DNA from: WHSO01 sp963732875
GTDB lineage: Bacteria; Pseudomonadota; Alphaproteobacteria; SMXQ01
Direction of reading: 5' to 3'
NCBI GenBank assembly: GCA_963732875.1
Contig: CAVTBD010000003.1
Coordinates: forward strand, 496,001 to 560,000
Length of the DNA: 64,000 bases
Below, one piece after another: positions 31,202 through 41,349 of this stretch (position 1 is its first letter; the number at the start of each line of letters is the position of its first letter). A program made the translations under genes and the position numbers. Under the pieces are notes generated by a model that saw nothing but the letters and a program-made list of their open reading frames with translations, was not told the DNA's origin and did not search any database.

Positions 31202-33309
31202 ATGCCTGAGATTAAACGAAAAGCGCCCGCCCGCCGGGCCCGCAAGGCGCCGCCCGCCGCGGCCGCGGCCGCGGCGCGCCGGCCTATGCCGGCGACGGCG
31301 CGCTCGAGCGCCTGCTCGCCCGCGCCGGCAAGTCGGCAGGTATCCGCATAGGCAGCCCGCGCGCCGTGCGCGACCTGCTGAAGGGCGTGCTGGCCGCCCC
31401 GGTCGGCCACGATCCCGAGGCCTGGATGCAGCTCATCGCCGCGAAGCCGCCCAAGGCGCTCACGGCGCAGCTCGCCGCGCTCCGGGCACGCATGGCGGCA
31501 GCCCCACCGCGCCCTGGCCTCGCTTTGCCCGAGCGCCTGCCGGCATTACGCCGCAAGCTCGCGGCGCTGGGCGTCGACGGGCTGATCGTGCCGCGCGCCG
31601 ATGCCCACCAGGGCGAATACGTGCCGGCCTCCGAGCAGCGCCTCGCCTGGCTTACCGGCTTCACCGGCTCGGCCGGCATGGCGGTGGTGCTGGACGCCGC
31701 CGCCGCCCTGTTCGTGGACGGCCGCTATACGCTGCAGGCGAAGAACGAGGTGGACCCGGCGCGGTTCTCGATCCAGCACATCGCGCGCCGCCCGCCCGCC
31801 GCCTGGGTCGGCGCCAACATCGCCCGCGGCAAGGTGCTGGGCTACGACCCGTGGCTGCTGACCCCGCGCGAGGTGGCGCGCTTCCGCGCCGCCTGCGAGG
31901 GCGCGGGCGCCCGCCTCAAGGCGCTTGCCCGTAATCCCATCGACGTCGTGTGGCGCGACCGCCCGGCCGCGCCGGTCTCGCCGATCCGGCCGCTGCCGCT
32001 CCGTTACGCCGGCGAGACGGCGGCCGCCAAGCGCGCCGGCATCGCCGCCGGGCTCGCCGCCGACGGCGTGGACGCCTGCGTGCTGACGGCGCCCAATTCG
32101 ATCGCCTGGCTGCTCAACATCCGCGGCGGTGACGTCGATACCTCGCCGCTGCCGCTGGCCTTCGCCGTGATCGGCCGCGACGGGCGCGTTGACCTGTTCA
32201 CCGATCCGCGCAAGGTGACCGCCGAAACTGCGCGCCACTTGGGCCCCAAGGTCGCGGTCAAGGCGTTCACGGCGCTTGGGCCCGCCCTCGACGCGCTCGG
32301 GCGGCACAGGCGCACCGTGCGCGCCGATCCCGCCAGCGCGCCCGAATGGATATTCCGCCGCCTCGCCCGCGCCGGCGCGACCCTCCGCGAGGGCAATGAT
32401 CCGTGCCAGCTGCCGAAAGCCTGCAAGAACAAGGTCGAGCTCGCCGGTATCCGTGCCGCCCATGTGCGCGACGGCGCCGCGCTGACGGGCTTCCTCGCCT
32501 GGCTGTCGGTGCGCGCGGCCAAGGGCGGGCTCGGCGAGATGGAGGCGGCCGACGTGCTCGAAGGCATGCGCGCGGAGAACGCGCGCTTCCAGGGCCTGTC
32601 GTTCCCGACCATCTCGGGTGCCGGCCCCGACGGTGCCATCGTCCATTACCGGGTCAGCCCGGAGAGCAACCGCCTGCTGCGCCCGGGCGAGCTCTACCTG
32701 CTCGATTCCGGCGCCCAGTACCTCGACGGCACCACCGACGTCACCCGCACCGTGTTCGTCGGCGGCGGGCGCAGGCCGACGGCGGCCATGAAGGATCACT
32801 TCACCCGCGTGCTCAAGGGCCACATCCGGCTCGGCATGGCGCGCTTCCCGGAAGGCACCTCGGGCTCCCAACTCGACGTGCTGGCGCGCGAGGCCCTGTG
32901 GGCGGCGGGGCTCGAATACGACCACGGTACCGGCCACGGCGTCGGCCATTTCCTCAACGTCCACGAAGGCCCGCAGCGGATCTCCCAGGTGCCCAACACG
33001 GTCGCGCTCCGGCCCGGCATGGTGGTCTCCAACGAGCCCGGGTTCTACAAGACCGGCGCCTACGGCATCCGCATCGAGAACCTGGTCGCGGTCAAGGCCG
33101 ACGGCAAGGGCGCGGGCGGGCGGCAGATGCTCGCCTTCGAGACGCTGACGCTGGCGCCGATCGAGCGCGCCCTGATCGCGGCGAAGCTGCTCACCGCCGA
33201 AGAGAAGGCCTGGCTCAACGCCTATCACGCCCGGGTGCGCAAGTCGCTCACGCCGCGCGTCGACGCCGCCACCCGCGCCTGGCTCGCCAGGGCGACGGCG
33301 CCCGTCTGA
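31202..33309 (+). CDS. pepP: Xaa-Pro aminopeptidase (M24), N-terminal frameshift likely
   Basis: A metallo-aminopeptidase that removes an N-terminal residue before proline. The part from GTG 31366 is one open frame and includes creatinase-like N domains (DGLIVPRADAHQGEYVPASE) and the M24 catalytic domain with metal ligands in LLDSGAQYLDGTTDVTRTV (two Asp), GTGHGVGHFLNVHEGP (His), SNEPGFYK (Glu) and IRIENL (Glu). From ATG 31492 it would be about 605 residues, usual for the long three-domain form. Coding-like sequence continues upstream in the same frame (YAGDGALERLLARAGKS) back to a one-base break at 31281-31282, beyond which ATG 31202 opens with a Lys/Arg/Ala-rich tail. I read this as an N-terminal extension interrupted by a missing G. 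Confidence 0.88.
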
Positions 33310-33325
33310 CGCCTGTGCCCGACGC

Positions 33326-35500
33326 CTACAGCCCCAGCATTTCCCGGAAGTCGTCCTCGCTCAGGATGGTGACGCCGAGGCCCTTGGCCTTGTCTGCCTT
33401 GGAGCCCGCGTCCGCGCCCAGCACCACGTAGTCGGTCTTTTTGGAGACCGAGCCCGCCACCTTGGCGCCGAGCGCGAGCGCCCGCGCCTTGGCCTCGTTG
33501 CGGGTCATGGTGGTGAGCCCGCCGGTGAACACCACGGTCTTGCCGGCGAAGGGCGCGCCCTTGCCGGCAGTGGGCCGCTCGGCCTCCGCGACCGTGACCC
33601 GCTTCTCCAGCTCCCTGATGACCGTGACGTTGTGGGGCTCGGTGAAGAACCGGCAGATGTCGTCGGCGGTGCTCATGCCGATCAATTCGATCTCGCACAG
33701 CTGAGCATAGGCCTCGCCCACCTCCTCGGGCTTGGCGGCGTCGGGATGGGCGCGGCGCTCGCGGGCGGCGGCGACCATGGCGTCCTGCCAGGCCTTGAGC
33801 GAGCCGTAGGCGCGCGCCAGCAGCCGCGCGGTCGCCTCGCCCACCTGGCGGATGCCGAGCGCGTAGATGAAGCGCTCGAGGCCGATTTCGCGGCGGGCGT
33901 CGATGGCGGCGAACAGGTTGTCGCGCGATTTCTCGCCCCAGCCCTCGATTTCGGCGATCGGCGTCAGGTCGCCTTTGCCGTCGTTCCGCTCTAGGTCGAA
34001 GATGTCGGCGGGCGTGCGGATGCGGCCGTCTTCGAAGAACGCGGTCACCTGCTTCTCGCCCAGGTGGTCGATGTCGAAGGCATTGCGCGAGACGAAGTGG
34101 ATCAGGCGCTCGACCTGCTGGAACGGGCAGGCGAGCTCGCCGCTGCAGCGCGTCGCGGCCTCGCCCTCCTTGCGCACCACCGGCGTCTTGAGCGGGCATG
34201 GGCAGGTCTTGGGGAATCGGAAGGCACGCTCCTTGCCGGTGCGTTTCGCGGTCAGGGGCTCGACCACCTGCGGGATCACGTCGCCCGCGCGTTGGACGAT
34301 GACGTGATCGCCGATCAGCAGGCCCTTGCGCGCGATCTCGTCCTCGTTATGGAGCGTCGCGCGGCTCACCACCACGCCGCCCACCGTCACCGGCGTCAGC
34401 GCCGCCACGGGGGTGAGCGTGCCGGTGCGCCCGACCTGGATCAGGATATCCTCGAGCACGGTCTCGGCGCGCTCGGCCGGGAACTTGTGGGCGATCGCCC
34501 AGCGCGGCGCACGTGATACGAAGCCGAGCCGTTCCTGCCAGTCGAAGCGGTCGACCTTGTAGACCACGCCGTCGATGTCGTAGCGCAGCGTCGCGCGCTC
34601 CGCCTCGATCTTGCGGTAGAACGCCAGCACCTCGTCGGGGTCGTGGCACAGCTTCGCCAGCGGATTGGTGGGAAAGCCCCAGCGGCGCAGATGCTCCAGG
34701 AATTCCCAATGGGTCGTGCCGAGGTCGGCGTCCTCGACCTCGCCGTAGGCATAGGCGAACAGGTGCAGCGGCCGCTCGGCGGTGATCGCGGGATCGAGCT
34801 GGCGCAACGAGCCGGCGGCGGCGTTGCGCGGGTTGGCGAACACCGGCTCCTCCGCGGCGGCGCGGCGCTCGTTGAGCTTGGCGAACTCGGGCTTGCTCAT
34901 GTAGACCTCGCCGCGCACCTCCAGCACCTTGGGCGGATTCCTGCCCTTGAGGGTGCGCGGCAGCTCGCCGATGGTCCCGAGGTTGCGGGTCACGTTCTCG
35001 CCCTCGCGGCCGTCGCCGCGGGTCGCACCTTGCACGAATTTGCCGTCCTCGTAGCGCAGCGAGATCGAGAGCCCGTCGATCTTGGGCTCGGCCACCACGT
35101 CCACCTTGTCGTCGTCCTTGAGGCCCAGGAACCGGCGTATCCGGGCGAAGAAGCCGTCCACGTCCTCGGGCTCGAAGGCGTTGTCCAGCGACAGCATGGG
35201 CACGCGGTGGCGCACCTTGGCGAAGCCGGCGGCGGGCGCCGCGCCCACGCGCCGGGATGGGCTGTCGGCGCGGATCAGCTCGGGAAAGCGGGCCTCGATG
35301 GCGGCATTGCGCTGGCGCAGGGCGTCGTATTCGGCATCCGAGACGGCCGGTTCGGCCTTCTGGTAATAGAGCGCGTCGTGGCGGGCGATCTCGCGCGCGA
35401 GCTGGGCCAGCTCGGCCGATGCTTCGATCTCGTTCAAATCCTCGACCGGCACCGGCGCCCTGGCCTTGCCGTTGCCTTTCTTCGTGGTCCCGCGGGCCAT
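33326..35500 (-). CDS. ligA: NAD+-dependent DNA ligase LigA
   Basis: A 724-residue ligase that seals nicks in replication and repair. Features: nucleotidyl domain with the adenylated Lys in AEPKIDG; an OB fold after RAPRWAIAHKFPAE; a zinc finger region CPCPLKTPVVR...RCSGELACPFQQ (one Cys spaced as in other Rhodospirillales, CxC rather than CxxC); helix-hairpin-helix repeats (IEGWGEKSRDNLFAAI); and a C-terminal BRCT domain (GKTVVFTGGLTTMTRNEAKA). ATG 35500 overlaps the recN stop by one base (TGATG). A Lys/Gly-rich N-terminal tail precedes the usual start. It is convergent with pepP with only 16 bases between stops. Confidence 0.97.
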   Translation of the reverse strand: MARGTTKKGNGKARAPVPVEDLNEIEASAELAQLAREIARHDALYYQKAEPAVSDAEYDALRQRNAAIEARFPELIRADSPSRRVGAAPAAGFAKVRHRVPMLSLDNAFEPEDVDGFFARIRRFLGLKDDDKVDVVAEPKIDGLSISLRYEDGKFVQGATRGDGREGENVTRNLGTIGELPRTLKGRNPPKVLEVRGEVYMSKPEFAKLNERRAAAEEPVFANPRNAAAGSLRQLDPAITAERPLHLFAYAYGEVEDADLGTTHWEFLEHLRRWGFPTNPLAKLCHDPDEVLAFYRKIEAERATLRYDIDGVVYKVDRFDWQERLGFVSRAPRWAIAHKFPAERAETVLEDILIQVGRTGTLTPVAALTPVTVGGVVVSRATLHNEDEIARKGLLIGDHVIVQRAGDVIPQVVEPLTAKRTGKERAFRFPKTCPCPLKTPVVRKEGEAATRCSGELACPFQQVERLIHFVSRNAFDIDHLGEKQVTAFFEDGRIRTPADIFDLERNDGKGDLTPIAEIEGWGEKSRDNLFAAIDARREIGLERFIYALGIRQVGEATARLLARAYGSLKAWQDAMVAAARERRAHPDAAKPEEVGEAYAQLCEIELIGMSTADDICRFFTEPHNVTVIRELEKRVTVAEAERPTAGKGAPFAGKTVVFTGGLTTMTRNEAKARALALGAKVAGSVSKKTDYVVLGADAGSKADKAKGLGVTILSEDDFREMLGL

Positions 35501-37167
35501 CACGTGCCCCCGGCCAGAAGCTTGTCGGCGGCGGCGCGGGCCTCGTCGGTGATGCGCGCGCCCGCCAGCATGCGGGCGATCTCCTCGCGCCGCTCGGCGG
35601 GCGCGAGCTCGGCGACATGGGTCTGGGTGGCGTTCTTCGCCGTGGTCTTCTCGACCCGAAGGTGCTGCATACCGCGCGCCGCCACCTGGGGCGAATGCGT
35701 CACCACCAGCACCTGCACGGTAGTGCCGAGCCGGGCGAGGCGCTCGCCGACGGCCGCGGCGGTCGCGCCGGAGATGCCGGAATCGACCTCGTCGAACACC
35801 AGCGTCGGCACCGCGCCGCCGCCCGCCAGCACCACTCTGAGCGCCAGCATGACGCGGGCGAGCTCGCCGCCCGACGCGATCCTGTGCAGCGGCCCCGCCG
35901 CGGCGCCGGGGTTGGTCGCGATCTCGAAGCTGACGCGCTCGGCGCCGGTCGGGCCCCACTGGTCCTCGCCGAGCGGTTCGAGCCTTGTTGCGAATTTCGC
36001 CTTCTCGAGCTTGAGCGGCGGCAATTCCCTGGTCATGGCGGCATCGAGCGCCTTGGCCGCCCTGGCGCGTGACGCGGTCAGGGATTTCGCGGCCGCCGCG
36101 TAGGCCGTCTTTGCCCGGGCCGTGGCCTCGGCCAGCCTGGCGAGCGCGGAGTCGGAATCGTCGATGGCGGCGAGGCGCCGGGCGAGGGTCTCGGCATGGT
36201 CGGCGAGCCGGTCGGGAGCGACGTCATGCTTGCGCGCGAGCGCGCGCAGCTCGAACAGGCGCTCCTCGGCCCGGACGAGCCGTCCCGGATCGGCCTCCAG
36301 GGTGGCCCCGGCGGCGGCGACCTCGGCGACCGCGTCGGCGCTCTCGGCGGCAGCGCGGGTGAGCGCGGCAATGGCGGCATCGAACCGTCCGCCGGCATCG
36401 CCCGCGACCCGTTCGAGGGCGCGCAGGGCGCGGCTGATGGCACCTTCGACGTCGGTTTCCTCGCTCAGATCGCGGTGCGCGGCCTCCAGCGCCTCGCCCA
36501 GGCGTGTGCCCGCCATCAGGAAGCGGCGCTCGGCGGCGAGGGATTCCTCTTCGCCCGGCTGCGGGGCGAAGCGCGTCAGCTCGTCGACCGCGTGGCGCAG
36601 GAACTCCTGGTCGCGGCGTGCGGCGTCGAGCTCGTCGCGCGCGGTATGCTCCGCCTGTTCGGCGGTACGCAGCGTGTCCCAGGCCGTGGCGACCCTGGCC
36701 GCAAGGGCGCCGTTGTCGCCGGCGGCATCGAGCAGGGCGCGGTGGGTGGCGGGATTGAGCAGGCCGCGGGTCTCGTGCTGGCCGTGAATCTCGACCAGCT
36801 CGGCACCCAGCTCGGCCAGCAGGCCGATGCTCACCGGCTGGTCGTTGACGTAGGCGCGCGAGCGCCCGTCGGCGCCGAGCGTGCGGCGCAGGATCAGTGG
36901 CGTCTCCGCGGCGATGTCGCGCTCGGCGAGAAGTGCGAGCACCGGATGGCCGTCGGGCAGGTCGAACTCGGCGGTGACCTGGGCGCGCTCGGCGCCGGGC
37001 CGTACCAGGCCGCTGGCGCCGCGGTCGCCCAGCGCAAGGCCGAGCGCATCCAGCAGGATCGACTTGCCCGCGCCGGTCTCGCCGGTGAGCACGCTGAGGG
37101 AGCCGTGGAAGGCGAGATCAAGCCGTTCGATGAGGACGACGTCGCGGATCGAGAGCCGTGCCAGCAT
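35500..37167 (-). CDS. recN: DNA repair protein RecN
   Basis: A 555-residue SMC-like ATPase for double-strand break repair. Walker A is GETGAGKSILLDAL (about 30-45). The conserved ELVEIHGQHETRGLLNP follows, then two coiled-coil arms (about 150-350), the signature region ASGGELARVMLAL and Walker B VFDEVDSGISG. Length is normal. It is 6 bases downstream of bamD and directly upstream of ligA, a common alphaproteobacterial order. I saw no LexA box in the short gap, so control is probably shared with bamD. Confidence 0.97.
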   Translation of the reverse strand: MLARLSIRDVVLIERLDLAFHGSLSVLTGETGAGKSILLDALGLALGDRGASGLVRPGAERAQVTAEFDLPDGHPVLALLAERDIAAETPLILRRTLGADGRSRAYVNDQPVSIGLLAELGAELVEIHGQHETRGLLNPATHRALLDAAGDNGALAARVATAWDTLRTAEQAEHTARDELDAARRDQEFLRHAVDELTRFAPQPGEEESLAAERRFLMAGTRLGEALEAAHRDLSEETDVEGAISRALRALERVAGDAGGRFDAAIAALTRAAAESADAVAEVAAAGATLEADPGRLVRAEERLFELRALARKHDVAPDRLADHAETLARRLAAIDDSDSALARLAEATARAKTAYAAAAKSLTASRARAAKALDAAMTRELPPLKLEKAKFATRLEPLGEDQWGPTGAERVSFEIATNPGAAAGPLHRIASGGELARVMLALRVVLAGGGAVPTLVFDEVDSGISGATAAAVGERLARLGTTVQVLVVTHSPQVAARGMQHLRVEKTTAKNATQTHVAELAPAERREEIARMLAGARITDEARAAADKLLAGGT

Positions 37168-37173
37168 CGGCGC

Positions 37174-38049
37174 TCAGAACACGGAGTGCCAGGTCCGGCC
37201 GAGCCAGGAGCGCCCCTCGGGGTCGGCCGGCTTCTTGGTGGGGTCCTTCCCGGTCATCAGCACATAGGAATCCAGGTACCATTCGCTGCCCGGGAAATTA
37301 TGGCCGAGCACGGCGGCCGTCTTGCGCGCCTCGTCGGTGAGGCCCAGGGCGAGGTAGCACTCGGTCAGGCGGTGCAGCGCCTCCGGGACATGGGAGGTGG
37401 TCTGGTACTGGTCGACCACCGCCCTGAAGCGGTTGATCGCGGCCTGATACTCCTTGTGGTCCTCGTACCAGCGGCCGATGGCCATGTCGTGCCCGGCGAG
37501 CTGGTCATTGGTGAGGTCGATCTTGAGCGAGGCGTCGGTCGCGTATTTGGAGTTGGGGAAGCGGCGCACCACCTCGTGCAGCGCGTCGAGGGCCTTGCGC
37601 GTGGTGTCCTGGTCGCGGCGGATGTCGGCAATCTGTTCGTAGTAGCAGAGCGCCCGCAGGTAGTAGGCATAGGGAATGTCGCCGCTGCCCGGATGGAGGC
37701 GGATGAAACGGTCGAGGCCGATGACGGCCTCGTCGTATTTCTGCGACAGGTAGCGTGCATAGGCGCCCATCAGGATCGCCTTGTTCGCCCAGATCGAATA
37801 GGGGTGCTGGCGTTCAACCTCCTCGAAGAACTCAATGGCGCGAGGATAATCGCCGCTGCCCATGAGGTTCATGCCGGTGTTGTAGAGTTCCTCCACCGGC
37901 CGGTCGGGCTGAATCTTGGGTGGACGCGAGCACGCGCCGAGGGCGAGGGCGAGCGATAGCACCGCCGCCAGTGCCAGGCCGGGGAGGTTCCGGATGCGTG
38001 CTGGACGCGGGCGCTCTCGACGGCGGGGGGCTAGATGGGCAAGAGTCAT
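37174..38049 (-). CDS. bamD: Outer membrane assembly lipoprotein BamD
   Basis: A 291-residue lipoprotein with signal segment LALAAVLSLALALGAC (lipobox LGAC), then TPR helices (VEELYNTGMNLMGSGDYPRA, AIEFFEEVERQHPYS and further pairs) typical of BamD/ComL. BamD works with BamA to insert beta-barrel proteins into the outer membrane. The start MTLAHLAPRRR gives a normal length; a longer upstream reading has no family support. It lies between lpxC and recN as in many Rhodospirillales. Confidence 0.96.
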   Translation of the reverse strand: MTLAHLAPRRRERPRPARIRNLPGLALAAVLSLALALGACSRPPKIQPDRPVEELYNTGMNLMGSGDYPRAIEFFEEVERQHPYSIWANKAILMGAYARYLSQKYDEAVIGLDRFIRLHPGSGDIPYAYYLRALCYYEQIADIRRDQDTTRKALDALHEVVRRFPNSKYATDASLKIDLTNDQLAGHDMAIGRWYEDHKEYQAAINRFRAVVDQYQTTSHVPEALHRLTECYLALGLTDEARKTAAVLGHNFPGSEWYLDSYVLMTGKDPTKKPADPEGRSWLGRTWHSVF

Positions 38050-38179
38050 CGCGGCAGGGATCGGCGGCTGGATCGAAAATGGCCCGGACGGAAAATCCCG
38101 TCCGGTGCGGGAGTATAGCACGCGGACGCGGCGCCGGAACAAGCGGCGCCGGTCACGGCCGGAAGCGGGAAAAAGGGGA

Positions 38180-39127
38180 TCAGCCGCGGGCGGTGGCGGC
38201 GCGCGGCTGGGCGGTCTCGAAGGGCTCGTACTCGGCTTCGCCGCGCGATACCGATGCCGCCATGGGCACCATTTCGTAAGCGTCGGCGTCGGCGAACAGT
38301 GCCGCGAGCAGGCGATGGTTCATGGCATGGCCCGAACGCGAGCCGTGGAAATGGCCGATAATCGGCGCACCGGCGAGATAGAGGTCGCCGACCGAGTCGA
38401 GGATCTTGTGGCGCACGAACTCGTCCGGATAGCGCAGGCCGGAGTCGTTCAGCACCTTGGCGCCGCTGACCACCACGGCATTGTCGAGCGAACCGCCGAG
38501 CAGCAGGCCCGCCGCGCGCAGGGCGGCCACTTCGTGCTCGAAGCCGAAGGTGCGGGCGCGGGCGACTTCCTTCTTGAAGGCGCCGTCGACCAGTTCCACC
38601 GCGTGGGACTGGCTTGCGACCGCGGGCGAAGGAAAGGCGATGTCGAAGGACAGCGAGAACATCTCCGCCGGCTCCAGCAGGGCGTAGCGGTGGTCGTCGC
38701 GGACCTCGACCGGCTTCTTGATCTTGATGGCCATGCGCGGCGCGGCCTGCTCCCGGATGCCCGCGCATTCGATCAGGAACGCGAACGGGGCGGCGCTGCC
38801 GTCCATGATGGGAATTTCGGGGCCGTTGATCTCGACCAGGGCATTGTCGATGCCGAGGCCGGCGAAAGCGGCCATCAGATGCTCGATGGTCAGGATGGAA
38901 ACGCCGTCATCGTTGGCGATGGCCGAGCACAGGATGGAGTCGGCAACGCGGCGGAAATCCGCGGCGATCACAGCCTGGTGGCCGGAAATGTCGGTGCGCT
39001 TGAACCGGATGCCCGTGCCGGGATCGGCCGGGAAGATCGTCATGGCCACCTTGGCGCCGGAATGAAGGCCGATGCCGGAGCAGCCGATGGGATTCTTGAG
39101 GGTTTTTTGTTTGAGCACGGAACTCAT
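38180..39127 (-). CDS. lpxC: UDP-3-O-acyl-N-acetylglucosamine deacetylase LpxC
   Basis: A 315-residue zinc deacetylase, the committed step of lipid A synthesis. Zinc ligands are visible: His in SILTIEHLMAAF, and His and Asp in DEFVRHKILDSVGD. The substrate-side FHGSRSGHAMNHRLL segment near the end carries the general catalytic His. ATG 39127 (MSSVLKQKTL) is preferred to a TTG three codons upstream. It lies 170 bases after ftsZ, past a strong hairpin, and may have its own promoter. The C-terminal tail (about 35 residues) is longer than in E. coli. Confidence 0.97.
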   Translation of the reverse strand: MSSVLKQKTLKNPIGCSGIGLHSGAKVAMTIFPADPGTGIRFKRTDISGHQAVIAADFRRVADSILCSAIANDDGVSILTIEHLMAAFAGLGIDNALVEINGPEIPIMDGSAAPFAFLIECAGIREQAAPRMAIKIKKPVEVRDDHRYALLEPAEMFSLSFDIAFPSPAVASQSHAVELVDGAFKKEVARARTFGFEHEVAALRAAGLLLGGSLDNAVVVSGAKVLNDSGLRYPDEFVRHKILDSVGDLYLAGAPIIGHFHGSRSGHAMNHRLLAALFADADAYEMVPMAASVSRGEAEYEPFETAQPRAATARG

Positions 39128-39255
39128 GATTTTCAACCGGTTGTGATCCTACGCCGCGGTAACGGGGTGCGCGGGACTCCCCTGAAGGAGGACCCAAGGG
39201 ACGTTTACCAATATCCCCTGGACCTCTCAAATCAACATTTGTTTCAGAATGTTAC

Positions 39256-39289
39256 GGGCCGGACCCCTGGTTTTCCAAGGGTCCGGCCC
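39256..39289. terminator. Strong hairpin between ftsZ and lpxC
   Basis: An 11-bp perfect stem, GGGCCGGACCC with GGGTCCGGCCC, with a 12-base loop. There is no T run after it in the ftsZ-to-lpxC direction, so it may act as an attenuator, an RNA-processing stop or a stability element for ftsZ mRNA rather than a classical terminator. Confidence 0.6.
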
Positions 39290-39297
39290 GGGTACCG

Positions 39298-41145
39298 TTA
39301 GTTGGCCTGACGACGCAGGAACGCCGGAATCTCGAGAAGATCCTCCTCGATATCCCGGTCCTTGGCCGCCTGGGGCTCGAGTCCGCTCAGGCCCGGCTGG
39401 CTGGGCGCCGGGGCCGCCGGGCGCGGCTCGGCCCGGGTCGCCTGGGGGGCGGCCTGGGGGGCCGGGTGGGCGGGCTGCGGGGCGGGCGCGGCCGGTTGCG
39501 GCGCTGCCGGGGCCGCGGCTGCGGGCGCTTGGAGCACCGCCGGAGCGGGCGCTGTCGCCTCGGCCCGGGGTACCGGCGGGGCCGCCGGTACCGGCTGGGT
39601 CGAGGGCGCCGAGAAGCGCGGCTCGACCGGCGCCGGGGCGGGCCTGGGTGCCACCGGGGCCTCGCCGGGCAGGCGGGCGCGGCCGGTGCCGGTCATCCGC
39701 TCGAACAGGCTCGGGCCCTTCTTGCGGGATGCCTGCAGCTCGCGGCCGCGGCCGGCGTTGACCATCTCGGCCTCCGCCATCGGGTCGGGCCTGCGCGCCG
39801 GCCGGGCGATCTCCGGGCTCTCCGGCGCCGTCACCGGGGCAGGCGGCAGGAACGGCTTGTTGGCATCGCCATGGATACCACCGGCGATCGCCTGTTCCGC
39901 CACCTGCTGGGCGAGCGGATCGGCCACCGGGGGCATGGCCTCGGGCATCGGCTGTGGTTCCGCCGCGGCGCGGGTGTCGAGGTCGAGCACCGGATCGGGC
40001 TCCGGCATGCGCGGTTGGGGCGCCGCCATGGTGCGGGCCTGGGGCACGGGCGCCGCCGCCATGCGCTGCGGGATGCCGATGCCGGGACCGCCCTGAGCGG
40101 CGAGCTTGGCCGCCTCCCGGGCCCGGGTGTTGTCGTGCACCAGGCTGATGGTGCGCGGCTTGGGCTGCGCCGAGACCTCGGCGTCGATGCCGGTGGCGAT
40201 CACCGAGATGCGGATCTTGTTTTCGAGCGCTTCGTCGAAGGTCGAGCCGAAGATGATGTTGGCGTCGGGATCGACCTCCGAACGGATACGGTTGGCCGCT
40301 TCATCGACCTCGAACAGGGTCATGTCGGCCCCGCCCGTGATGTTGATGAGTACGCCCTTGGCACCTTCCATGGAGACGTCGTCGAGCAGCGGGTTGGAGA
40401 TGGCGGCCTCGGCGGCGGCGATGGCGCGATTGTCGCCCTCGCCCTCGCCGGTGCCCATCATCGCCTTGCCCATCTCGCTCATCACCTGGCGCACGTCGGC
40501 GAAGTCCAGGTTGATGAGGCCCGGCATCACCATCAGGTCGGTGACGCCGCGTACGCCCGAATGCAGCACGTGGTCCGCGAGCTGGAAGGCCTGGGCGAAG
40601 GTGGTCTTCTCGTTGGCGATGCGGAACAGGTTCTGGTTCGGGATGATGATGAGCGTGTCGACGTAATGCTGCAGTTCCTCGATCCCTTCCTCGGCGAGGC
40701 GCATGCGGTTGAGCCCTTCGAACTGGAACGGCTTGGTCACCACGCCGACGGTCAGGATGCCCTGCTCGCGCGACGCGCGCGCCACCACCGGTGCTGCGCC
40801 GGTGCCGGTGCCGCCGCCCATGCCGGCGGTGATGAACACCATGTTGGACTGCTGGATCTGCTCGATGATGTCCTCGATCGCCTCCTCGGCCGCGGCGCGG
40901 CCGACGTCGGGACGCGACCCCGCGCCGAGGCCCTGGGTGATGTTGCGGCCGAGCTGGATCTTGCGCTCGGCGCGCGACTGGGCGAGGGCCTGGGCGTCGG
41001 TGTTGCAGGCGACGAATTCCACGCCGCCCAAGCTGTTGACGATCATGTTGTTGACCGCATTGCCGCCGGCGCCCCCAACGCCAACGACTGTGATCCGGGG
41101 CTTAAGGTCCGGTTCGGGGTGCGGCATCTTGAGATTGATGGTCAT
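39298..41145 (-). CDS. ftsZ: Cell division GTPase FtsZ
   Basis: A 615-residue tubulin homologue that forms the Z ring. GTP binding: VVGVGGAGGNAVNNM and the GGGTGTGAAPVVA tubulin signature (about 110-122). The T7 synergy loop region NLDFADVRQVM is present. After about residue 330 comes a long Ala/Pro/Gln-rich disordered linker (about 260 residues), then the conserved tail LEIPAFLRRQAN that binds FtsA and other partners. The long linker is normal for alphaproteobacteria. ATG 41145 has an AGGAGG ribosome-binding site. The 204-base gap to ftsA contains GC-rich hairpins and probably an ftsZ promoter. Confidence 0.98.
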   Translation of the reverse strand: MTINLKMPHPEPDLKPRITVVGVGGAGGNAVNNMIVNSLGGVEFVACNTDAQALAQSRAERKIQLGRNITQGLGAGSRPDVGRAAAEEAIEDIIEQIQQSNMVFITAGMGGGTGTGAAPVVARASREQGILTVGVVTKPFQFEGLNRMRLAEEGIEELQHYVDTLIIIPNQNLFRIANEKTTFAQAFQLADHVLHSGVRGVTDLMVMPGLINLDFADVRQVMSEMGKAMMGTGEGEGDNRAIAAAEAAISNPLLDDVSMEGAKGVLINITGGADMTLFEVDEAANRIRSEVDPDANIIFGSTFDEALENKIRISVIATGIDAEVSAQPKPRTISLVHDNTRAREAAKLAAQGGPGIGIPQRMAAAPVPQARTMAAPQPRMPEPDPVLDLDTRAAAEPQPMPEAMPPVADPLAQQVAEQAIAGGIHGDANKPFLPPAPVTAPESPEIARPARRPDPMAEAEMVNAGRGRELQASRKKGPSLFERMTGTGRARLPGEAPVAPRPAPAPVEPRFSAPSTQPVPAAPPVPRAEATAPAPAVLQAPAAAAPAAPQPAAPAPQPAHPAPQAAPQATRAEPRPAAPAPSQPGLSGLEPQAAKDRDIEEDLLEIPAFLRRQAN

Positions 41146-41349
41146 GTGCGCCTCCTAGGACGATGGGCCGGCCATCGGGCCGGGGTGGTAAGGGTTGACG
41201 GTTCCGGTGCCGGGCCGGGTGCTGGGCTGGTGTTGAACGCGGGTAAGCGGGCGGGGCGGGAAACCCCGCCGGAAAGCGTGCTGGCCGTCCGCTCCGGGAC
41301 GGGTGAGGGTCGTGTTTCGTGTCGTGTCGTGGTGATCCATGGCGGGCTC

